From MGOM01 sp035693825 (GTDB taxonomy: Bacteria > Chloroflexota > Anaerolineae > Anaerolineales > E44-bin32): 13,829 bases of DNA. Under the pieces are notes generated by a model. That model searched no databases, was not told the DNA's origin, and worked only from the letters and a program-made list of their open reading frames with translations. Position 1 is the stretch's first letter, and every line of letters begins with the position of its first letter. This document shows, piece by piece, positions 7,660-13,829 of the stretch. The DNA lies in NCBI GenBank assembly GCA_035693825.1, contig DASSGB010000196.1, positions 1 to 13,829 on the forward strand. The letters are read 5' to 3'. Both the position numbers and the translations under genes were made by a program.

Positions 7660-9984
7660 ATGACCGGCCGCAAGGACCTCTACGACGAATCGATGCAGCT
7701 GGGGCACTCGGCCGCCTGGGACTTGCAGTGGGAAAAGGCCATCGGCTTCTACAACAAAGCCCTGGCCGAATTCCCAGATGACTCCAGCGCCCTCACCAGC
7801 CTGGCACTGGCCCTGCTCGAGACGGATCAACTCAAAGAGGCACTGGCGATTTATCGCCGCGCGGCGAAGATCGCCCCCGAAGATCCCGTTCCGATCGAGC
7901 GCTGCGCCGAAATCTTCGAACGCCTGGGCCAGACCAAAGAGGCCATCGATCATCGCGAAGCCGCGGGCGAGCTATACGTCCGGCGCAAGGATGCCGAGAA
8001 GGCGCTGGAAAGCTGGACGCAGGTGGCGCGCCTGGCGCCGGAGAGTCTCGCCGCTCGCTCCCGGCTGGCCTTGACCCATGAGCGGCTGGGCCGGCGGCGC
8101 GAGGCCGTCCACGAGTATCTGGCCGTGGCTTCGATCCTCCAGCGCGCTGGAAAGACCGACCGGGCCGTCGAAGCCATTCAGCGCTCGTTGGCCCTGATCC
8201 CCGGTCATCCGGACGCGGCCCTCGCCTCGAGGCTGTTGAAGACCGGTCGTCCCCTGCCCCCGCCCGGCCCGCCGCGCGGCGCCACCGGCCCGCTGCGCAT
8301 GTCCGAGATGCAAGACTTCCTGCGCACCGAGCAGGCTGAGCCCAAGCCGGAGTCCGAGGCCGCCGATCCCGAATTGGCGGCGCAGCGCCAGGCGCTGACG
8401 GTGCTGGCGGGGTTGATGTTCGAGGAGGGCAAGGACGACGGCGAGTCTTCGCAATCGCCGGGGATGGCCGCCCTATCGCGAGGCAAGCCCAGCAAGAAGA
8501 CCGAGGCCGCCCGCGCTCAGATCACACGCTATCTGGGGCAGTCCATCGACCTGCAGACGCGCGGGCAGAAGAAGCAGGCGGTCAAGGAACTCGAGTCGGC
8601 TATCAAGGCCGGCCTGGATCATCCGGCGGCTCACTACAACCTGGGCGTCATGCTGAAAGAGGTGGGCGATCTCGACCGCGCGAAGAAGCATTTGATCGCC
8701 TCGGTCGGTCACCCCGAGTTGGCCCTGGGGGCCAACCTGGCGCTGGGCCGTCTGGCGCGCATGCAGGACGACCAGATCGAAGCGGCGCGCTTCCTGCTGC
8801 AGGCCCTGCGCCTGGCCGATACGCTTTCGGTCGACAAGAGTCAGTCGAGCCAGCTCAACAAGTTTTACGACACGATCGAGGCCTCTCAAAGCAAGGGCGA
8901 CACCGAGGCGCTGGGACGGATCGTCGAGACCACGCTCAATTTCCTGAGCGGGCCGCAATGGCTTCAGCGTCTGCGCCAGGCGCGCCATCAGCTCGAGGCG
9001 CAGGCGCCGGGAGCGTCGGTCGTGCCGATCGCCGAAATGTTCGCCGTCGGCGGAAGCGACCGCATCTTCCAATCGCTGGAACGCATCGACGAGCTCATCA
9101 ATACGGGCCATCTGCCGTCGGCGATGGAAGAGGCCCTGCTGGCGCTGGAGGCCTCGCCCAATTACCTGGCCATTCACCTGCGCATGGCCGAGATCCTTTT
9201 CAAGTCCGGGCGGCACGATCAGGCCATGAAGAAACTCAAAGCCGTGGCCGAAACCCACCGCATTCGCGGCGAAGTCCGCCAGGCGACCGAGGTCTACACC
9301 CGGATTCTGTCCTTCGCGCCGGTGGACATTCCCGCCCGCCTGCGCATGATCGAGTTGCTCGCCCAACAGGCGCGATCGGAAGAGGCCCTCGGCCAGTTCC
9401 TCGAACTGGCGGATCTCTACCGCCAGATGGCCCAGATCGAGGAGGCGCGCAAGGCGCTCTCCGATGCCCTGACTCTCGTCGAGCAGTCGCAGGTCGGCTC
9501 CTCCTGGTCGCTCAAGATCCTGCACAAAATCGGGGACATGGACCTGTCGCGGCTGGATTGGCGTCGGGCGCTCCATTCGTACGAGCAGATCGTGTCGCTC
9601 GATCCCGGCGACGACCGCGCCAACCAGAGCGTCATCGACCTGCAGCTGCGTCTGGGTCAGGAAGACCAGGCGGCCACGGCTCTCGACCGTTATCTTGAGT
9701 TGCTGGTGAAAGGCGGTCGAAGCTCCGAGGCTCTCAGCCTGCTGGAGGAAATGGCCCGCGAGCATCCCGGCAAGCCGGCGCTGCACACGCGTCTGGCCGG
9801 GGCCTACCGAGCCGCCGGGCGCAAGGCCGACGCCATCGCGCAATACGACGCCCTGGGGGAGATCCTGCTCGACGCCGGCCGAACGGCGGACGCCATTCAC
9901 ACGATCCGCACCATCATCGACCTCGAGCCCCCGGATGCCGAAGGCTACCGGGAACTGCTGCGCAACCTGGAGGCCTCGAAATGA
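7660..9984 (+). CDS. Large soluble tetratricopeptide-repeat protein
   Basis: The 774-residue product has no signal peptide or membrane helix and is built almost wholly of TPR-like helix pairs. The first clear unit is WDLQWEKAIGFYNKALAEFP (20-39), and the next reads ALLETDQLKEALAIYRRAAK (51-70). Repeats cover about 8-190, break at a Pro/Glu-rich linker near 196-290 (TGRPLPPPGPP), and resume to the C-terminus. TPR arrays act as protein-protein scaffolds; no catalytic motif is present. The ATG at 7660 has only a weak GAAGG 13 bases upstream, but it follows a good -10 element. It ends 23 bases before cdaA, so it is probably cotranscribed with the c-di-AMP genes and may work with them at the membrane, which is inference from position alone. 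Confidence 0.85.
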   Translation: MTGRKDLYDESMQLGHSAAWDLQWEKAIGFYNKALAEFPDDSSALTSLALALLETDQLKEALAIYRRAAKIAPEDPVPIERCAEIFERLGQTKEAIDHREAAGELYVRRKDAEKALESWTQVARLAPESLAARSRLALTHERLGRRREAVHEYLAVASILQRAGKTDRAVEAIQRSLALIPGHPDAALASRLLKTGRPLPPPGPPRGATGPLRMSEMQDFLRTEQAEPKPESEAADPELAAQRQALTVLAGLMFEEGKDDGESSQSPGMAALSRGKPSKKTEAARAQITRYLGQSIDLQTRGQKKQAVKELESAIKAGLDHPAAHYNLGVMLKEVGDLDRAKKHLIASVGHPELALGANLALGRLARMQDDQIEAARFLLQALRLADTLSVDKSQSSQLNKFYDTIEASQSKGDTEALGRIVETTLNFLSGPQWLQRLRQARHQLEAQAPGASVVPIAEMFAVGGSDRIFQSLERIDELINTGHLPSAMEEALLALEASPNYLAIHLRMAEILFKSGRHDQAMKKLKAVAETHRIRGEVRQATEVYTRILSFAPVDIPARLRMIELLAQQARSEEALGQFLELADLYRQMAQIEEARKALSDALTLVEQSQVGSSWSLKILHKIGDMDLSRLDWRRALHSYEQIVSLDPGDDRANQSVIDLQLRLGQEDQAATALDRYLELLVKGGRSSEALSLLEEMAREHPGKPALHTRLAGAYRAAGRKADAIAQYDALGEILLDAGRTADAIHTIRTIIDLEPPDAEGYRELLRNLEASK

Positions 9985-10007
9985 GGCCGCGAGCAGGGTA
10001 ACGATCG

Positions 10008-10889
10008 ATGGTGGGAACGATCTTCACCGACATGGGCTTTTATCTACAGAGGCTGACGTGGATCAGCGCCGTCGATCTCATCCTGGTGACGGTCATCATC
10101 TTCGTCATCCTGCGGCTGCTGCGCGGCACGCAGGCTTTCGGCATGCTGCGCGGCATCGTGGTGCTGATCATCCTCACGGCGGTGCTGGCCAGCCTGCTGC
10201 CCCTGCCCGGATTCAGCTGGCTGCTGCGGACCGCCCTTCCGGCCTTGCTCGTGGCCGTGCCGGTGATCTTCGCCCCGGAGATTCGCCGGGCCCTCGACCG
10301 CCTCGGGCGCGCCGGCTCGATGTTCACGTTGTCGGCGGCTCCGTCCGATCTCGAGCGCTCGCTGGAGGCCATCACCAGCGGCGCACAGCGCCTTTCCGAC
10401 CGGTCCATCGGCGGCCTGATCGTGATCGAACGTGAGACCCGTCTGGACGAGTACCTGGAAACCGGCGTGCCGGTGGACGCGCTGCTCTCGCCCGAGCTCC
10501 TGCTGCAGCTTTTTCACGTCAACACGCCGCTGCACGACGGCGCGGTGATCATCCGCGGCGAGCGCGTCGCCGCCGCGGCCTGCGTCATGCCCCTGTCCGC
10601 CAGCGGGACGCTCGCCCGCTCGCGCGATCGCCAGATGGGCCTGCGCCATCGGGCGGCCCTGGGCATCAGCGAAGTCAGCGACGCCGTGGCGATCGTGGTT
10701 TCCGAGGAGACCGGGGCGATCTCCGTGGCACATAACGGGCGCATGATTCGCCGACTCGACTCCACGCGCCTGCGCAACATTCTGATGGCCTTCTATCACC
10801 CGCGGGCCTCGCGTCCGTGGCCGGCCTGGGTCCAGCGGCTGTTCGGCCGGCCCGGGCGGGGCCGGGCGGAAGCGCCGGGTGAGTCGTGA
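10008..10889 (+). CDS. cdaA: Membrane diadenylate cyclase CdaA
   Basis: Makes the second messenger cyclic di-AMP from two ATP. The 293-residue protein opens with three hydrophobic helices (about 22-38, 46-64, 72-89), the CdaA arrangement that separates it from DisA and CdaS. The DAC domain follows, with both signature motifs: DGA at 177-179 (LHDGAVII) and RHR at 213-215 (LRHRAALG). The catalytic Asp and ATP-binding residues are therefore intact. The ATG at 10008 has a weak AGGG nine bases upstream; a later in-frame ATG at 10032 would remove little before the first helix. The gene overlaps cdaR by four bases, which indicates translational coupling. The last 25 residues or so are Arg/Pro/Gly-rich and probably disordered. 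Confidence 0.95.
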   Translation: MVGTIFTDMGFYLQRLTWISAVDLILVTVIIFVILRLLRGTQAFGMLRGIVVLIILTAVLASLLPLPGFSWLLRTALPALLVAVPVIFAPEIRRALDRLGRAGSMFTLSAAPSDLERSLEAITSGAQRLSDRSIGGLIVIERETRLDEYLETGVPVDALLSPELLLQLFHVNTPLHDGAVIIRGERVAAAACVMPLSASGTLARSRDRQMGLRHRAALGISEVSDAVAIVVSEETGAISVAHNGRMIRRLDSTRLRNILMAFYHPRASRPWPAWVQRLFGRPGRGRAEAPGES

Positions 10890-12136
10890 GACGGGCTCTG
10901 CCTCCCTGGGTCTCGGACAATGCCGAGACGTTCTTCTTTTCGGTGGTCCTGGCGCTGGTGGTGTGGCTGGCAGGCGTCAACGCCACGGACCCGATCCAGG
11001 AGGCCATGTTCCCGGATCCGGTAGCGATCGAATACATGGGGCCGGATGAGGGATTGATCACGACCGGCACGCTGACCAGCGAGGCGTCCCTGGCCGTGCG
11101 CGCCCCACGCTCCGTATGGGCAACGCTGGGCCGGTCGGACCTGCACCTGGTAGCCGATCTGCGCGGCCTGGGGGCCGGGGTGTACACCGTCCCGCTGGAG
11201 CCTTCGGTCGACATCCGGTCGGCACGGGTCCGCGGCACCGACCCATCCACCGTCCATGTGACCATCGAGGAAAGGCTGAGCCGATCGGTGCCGGTGCGCG
11301 TCGTGCTGGCCGGTGAGCCGGCCGCCCGCTATCGAGTCGGCCAGCCGGCGCCGTCTTTCGACGAAGTCACCGTCGCCGGCCCCGCCTCCCTGGTCAACCT
11401 GGTGGCCGAAGCCGTCGCCGGTGTCACCCTTTCCGGTCAGGACGCCACGCTTCTCCAGACCGTCGATCTATCTCCGCGCACGGCGACCGGCACGGATGTG
11501 CGCGGCGTTACCGTCTCGCCGCGGCAGGTGCATGTCGAAGTGCCGATCTCCCTGCCCGGCGGTTTTCGGTCGGTGGCGGTCATCCCGCTGGTGATGGGCC
11601 AGGTGCTGCCGGGTTACCGCGTGACCAACATGACCGTTTCGCCGCCCACCGTGACCGTCTTCGCCACCGACCCGGCCGCCATGTCGACTCTGCCCGGTTT
11701 CGTCCAGACGGAAGCCATCTCGCTCGACGACGCCAGCCAAAACATCGACCGCCGCGTCACCGTCGATTTGCCCGAAGGCTTCACGCTGGTGGATGAGCAA
11801 TCGGTGTTGGTTCAGGTGACGATCGCCCCGATCGAAAGTTCGCTCACGATTACCCGGCGCGTCGAAGTCGTCGGATTGCAGGTCGGGCTGTACGCCCGCC
11901 CGTCCCTGGAAAGCGTCAGCGTCATCCTGACCGGTTCCCTGCCCGAGCTCGAGCAGCTTTCACCGGAAGACGTGCGCGTGGTCCTCGATCTTCTGAGTCT
12001 TGGCGTCGGTGTGCACGACGTGGCCCCGGAGGTCATCGTTTTGCCCGCCGACGTGCGCGTCCAGACGATCATCCCCGATTTGATCGAGGTCACCGTCAGC
12101 CGCGTGCCCTTCGCCACGCCGACCCCACTCCCCTAG
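10886..12136 (+). CDS. cdaR: YbbR-domain regulator CdaR
   Basis: Membrane-anchored partner that binds CdaA and adjusts c-di-AMP synthesis in Firmicutes. The 416-residue product has one N-terminal membrane segment (about 15-31, ETFFFSVVLALVVWLAGV), placing the rest outside the membrane. Four YbbR-like beta-rich repeats follow at roughly 45-128, 134-220, 226-313 and 322-405. Each ends in a recurring short strand such as VHVTIEE, VHVEVP, VLVQVTI and IEVTVSR. The tail is TPTPLP. The GTG start overlaps the cdaA stop as GTGA, the normal sign of coupled translation. Identification rests on topology, repeats and the cdaA neighbour, not on a catalytic motif. No glmM follows; der comes next after seven bases. 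Confidence 0.9.
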   Translation: MRRALPPWVSDNAETFFFSVVLALVVWLAGVNATDPIQEAMFPDPVAIEYMGPDEGLITTGTLTSEASLAVRAPRSVWATLGRSDLHLVADLRGLGAGVYTVPLEPSVDIRSARVRGTDPSTVHVTIEERLSRSVPVRVVLAGEPAARYRVGQPAPSFDEVTVAGPASLVNLVAEAVAGVTLSGQDATLLQTVDLSPRTATGTDVRGVTVSPRQVHVEVPISLPGGFRSVAVIPLVMGQVLPGYRVTNMTVSPPTVTVFATDPAAMSTLPGFVQTEAISLDDASQNIDRRVTVDLPEGFTLVDEQSVLVQVTIAPIESSLTITRRVEVVGLQVGLYARPSLESVSVILTGSLPELEQLSPEDVRVVLDLLSLGVGVHDVAPEVIVLPADVRVQTIIPDLIEVTVSRVPFATPTPLP

Positions 12137-12143
12137 CCCTTCC

Positions 12144-13505
12144 ATGGCCAGACCCATCGTTGCCATCGTCGGCCGGCCGAACGTCGGCAAGTCGACTCTG
12201 TTCAACCGGCTGGCAGGCGAACGCCTGGCCGTGGTCGACGACCGCCCGGGGACGACCCGCGATCGGCTGGTGGCCGAGGCGGAGTGGAACGGGCTGACCT
12301 TCGACCTGGTCGACACCGGCGGCATCGACCCGCGGGCGGGCCGTGAGCGGGAACCGCTCTCGAGCGACTCGGCCGAGTACGTCGAGGCTATTCGAGCCCA
12401 GGCCGAGATCGCTTCCGCCGAAGCCGACGCCATTCTGTTCCTGGTGGACGTCAGGGACGGGCCGACTCCCGCCGATCACGAGGTGGCCGGGCGACTGCGG
12501 CGCCTGAAATCCCCGCCGCCGATCCTTCTGGTGGTCAACAAGTGCGATTCAGCCGAAGACCGCGCCCGCGCCGTCGAGTTCTACGAACTCGGCATGGGCG
12601 ACCCGTTTCCGGTGAGCGCGGTGCACGGTACGGGCACGGGCGACCTGCTCGACCGGCTGGTCGAGGCTCTGGGCGGCCCACGCCCGGCCCAAGAAGAAAC
12701 GGAGCCCGGAATTCCTGTGGCCATCGTCGGCCGGCCGAACGTCGGCAAGTCCAGCCTGTTGAATCGCCTGCTGGGCGAGGAGCGGGTGTTGGTGTCGTCG
12801 ACCCCCGGGACGACGCGCGATGCCATCGACACCCAACTGACGTATCACGGGACGCCGATCACGCTCATCGACACCGCCGGGATTCGCCGCCGCGGGCGGA
12901 TCGAGCCCGGCGTCGAGAAGTATTCCGTCCTTCGCGCCCTCAAGGCCATCGATCGGGCCGACGTTGTCCTCCTGGTGTTGGACGGCTCGGAGGGGGTGAC
13001 AGCTCAGGACGCCCACATCGCGGGCCTGGTGCTCGACAAGGCCAAGAGCGTGGTGGTGCTGGTCAACAAGTGGGACCTCGTCCCCAAGGACACGCACACC
13101 CTCCCGGCCTACACCGAGCGCCTTCGATCCGAGCTCCATTTCCTCGACTTCGTCCCGGTGCTGTTCGTGTCGGCGTTGACCGGCCAGCGCACCTCGCAGA
13201 TCCTCCCGCTCGCGCTGCGCGTGCAGGAGGAACGACTGCGCCGGATTCCCACCGGCGAGCTCAACCGCCTGGTCCAGGAAGCTGTGGCCCGGCACGCGCC
13301 CAGCGGCCGCGGCTCGCGCCCGTTGAAGATCCTGTACGCGGCGCAGGTGCGCACCGACCCTCCGACGTTCCTCTTCCATGTCAATGACCCTCGGCTCGTG
13401 CACTTCTCCTACCGGCGCTATCTCGAGAACCGTCTGCGCGAAGAATACGGCTTCTCCGGGACGCCGCTGAGACTGGCCTTTCGAGCGCGCGATCGGAAGG
13501 AGTGA
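12144..13505 (+). CDS. der: Ribosome-assembly GTPase Der (EngA)
   Basis: Der has two GTPase domains in tandem and a C-terminal KH-like domain, and is needed for maturation of the 50S subunit. The 453-residue length fits the family. Domain 1 has GRPNVGKS (10-17), PGTTRD (35-40), DTGG (57-60) and NKCD (132-135). Domain 2 has GRPNVGKS (196-203), PGTTRD (221-226), DTAG (243-246) and NKWD (308-311). The KH-like part runs from about 365 to the end, with KILYAAQV and FHVNDPRLVHFSYRRYLEN. The ATG lies seven bases after the cdaR stop with no Shine-Dalgarno, so it probably depends on ribosomes finishing cdaR. A hairpin follows the stop, so the operon likely ends here. Confidence 0.97.
   Translation: MARPIVAIVGRPNVGKSTLFNRLAGERLAVVDDRPGTTRDRLVAEAEWNGLTFDLVDTGGIDPRAGREREPLSSDSAEYVEAIRAQAEIASAEADAILFLVDVRDGPTPADHEVAGRLRRLKSPPPILLVVNKCDSAEDRARAVEFYELGMGDPFPVSAVHGTGTGDLLDRLVEALGGPRPAQEETEPGIPVAIVGRPNVGKSSLLNRLLGEERVLVSSTPGTTRDAIDTQLTYHGTPITLIDTAGIRRRGRIEPGVEKYSVLRALKAIDRADVVLLVLDGSEGVTAQDAHIAGLVLDKAKSVVVLVNKWDLVPKDTHTLPAYTERLRSELHFLDFVPVLFVSALTGQRTSQILPLALRVQEERLRRIPTGELNRLVQEAVARHAPSGRGSRPLKILYAAQVRTDPPTFLFHVNDPRLVHFSYRRYLENRLREEYGFSGTPLRLAFRARDRKE
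12162..12193 (+). repeat. Perfect 32-bp direct repeat in der, copy 1
   Basis: Encodes A7 to S17, the P-loop of GTPase domain 1. It is identical base for base to 12720-12751, which lies in the same reading frame 558 bases downstream. Confidence 0.9.
12720..12751 (+). repeat. Perfect 32-bp direct repeat in der, copy 2
   Basis: Encodes A193 to S203, the P-loop of GTPase domain 2. The flanking bases differ from copy 1 on both sides, so identity stops at the conserved motif. Confidence 0.9.
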
Positions 13506-13512
13506 CCTTCGA

Positions 13513-13547
13513 CCCAAACCCGTTTTGCTGCGCAAAACAGGTTTGGG
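13513..13547 (+). terminator. Hairpin closing the der operon
   Basis: CCCAAACC (13513-13520) pairs with GGTTTGGG (13540-13547). After one C/A mismatch, GTTTTGC (13522-13528) pairs with GCAAAAC (13532-13538) around a TGC loop. It starts eight bases after the der stop and ends 19 bases before the lepB -35. No T-tract follows, so factor-independent termination is uncertain; the near-perfect symmetry also suits a small dispersed palindrome. Confidence 0.6.
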
Positions 13548-13566
13548 CGTGGGTCCTCCGGCCTGC

Positions 13567-13595
13567 TTGTCACCCCTCGGGCCGGGTCGTATAAT
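13567..13595 (+). promoter_or_regulatory. Near-consensus sigma70 promoter of lepB
   Basis: TTGTCA (13567-13572, 5 of 6) and a perfect TATAAT (13590-13595) are separated by 17 bases. The predicted start is near 13602, one base before the GTG at 13603, so the message would be essentially leaderless. This is the best promoter in the window. Confidence 0.75.
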
Positions 13596-13602
13596 CGACA
13601 GC

Positions 13603-13829
13603 GTGACCGCGAATCCGCCCGACTCGACGGCGCCCCCATCGTGGGGCGCTTCCGCCTCTCCCAGCCTGAGGGCGCGCCTGGCGCGCGGGTTGTGGGAGTT
13701 CATCGAAACGGTCTTCATCGCCGGCCTGCTGTTCTTCGCCGTCAACCTGGTCACAGCCCGCATTCGGGTCGAGGGCAACAGCATGGAGCCGACGCTGCAC
13801 GATGGCGAGCTGGTGGTCGTCTACCGGCT
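13603..13829 (+). CDS. lepB: Signal peptidase I, 3'-truncated by window edge
   Basis: Cleaves signal peptides from exported proteins outside the cytoplasmic membrane using a Ser/Lys dyad. Only 75 codons are present, and the frame is open at the right edge. A Pro/Ser-rich hydrophilic head (1-29) is followed by a membrane segment at about 33-52 (FIETVFIAGLLFFAVNLV starts at 33). The family box reads VEGNSMEPTLHDGE (56-69), with S60 as the catalytic Ser. The general-base Lys lies beyond the window. GTG at 13603 is chosen because it follows the promoter by one base; there is no Shine-Dalgarno. The gene is separated from der by a hairpin and its own promoter, so it is a new transcription unit. Confidence 0.9.
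   Translation, partial: MTANPPDSTAPPSWGASASPSLRARLARGLWEFIETVFIAGLLFFAVNLVTARIRVEGNSMEPTLHDGELVVVYR

Noticed and set aside
12549..13784. 411-codon minus-strand frame over der and lepB
   Set aside because: It runs antisense to conserved GTPase motifs and to the lepB promoter, and shows no family resemblance.

Overview
This is a GC-rich chromosomal window in which every supported gene lies on the plus strand. The gene content points to Chloroflexota, most likely Anaerolineae. The main pointers are a lipoprotein with a Pro/Thr linker and an NBR1-like Ig domain, a receiver-plus-roadblock-like protein of a type I associate with that phylum, and a cdaA-cdaR pair next to der. The assignment rests on remembered family distribution, not on a search.

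Layout from left to right: (1) the 3' part of miaB (radical-SAM tRNA methylthiotransferase), cut by the left edge; (2) its own promoter, a 5' leader hairpin, a strong Shine-Dalgarno and a lipoprotein gene with an NBR1-type Ig domain, ended by a long hairpin; (3) a degenerate heptamer tandem repeat, an extended -10 element and a 615-residue mosaic protein (degenerate receiver, roadblock-like region, long Pro-rich linker, IS200/IS605 TnpA-like C-terminus without catalytic residues); (4) polA, full length; (5) a 216-base gap with palindromic sequence and a promoter, leading into a 774-residue TPR protein; (6) cdaA, cdaR and der, which follow the TPR gene with gaps of 23, -4 and 7 bases and probably form one operon; (7) a hairpin, a near-consensus promoter and the first 75 codons of signal peptidase I (lepB), cut by the right edge.

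Functionally the window is mostly housekeeping: tRNA modification, DNA repair and replication, c-di-AMP synthesis with its membrane regulator, 50S ribosome assembly and protein secretion. No defence island, CRISPR array, tRNA, rRNA or intact mobile element was found.

The most unusual item is the 2778-4625 protein. Its C-terminus aligns along its length with the Y1 transposase TnpA, but the HUH motif reads Leu-Glu-Ile and the catalytic Tyr position is Phe. It looks like a transposase domain recruited to a non-catalytic job behind a receiver that has Glu at the phosphoacceptor position. A second theme is the promoters: three genes share a GTGCTA-type extended -10 without a -35, and two start codons sit at the predicted transcription start, suggesting leaderless mRNAs.
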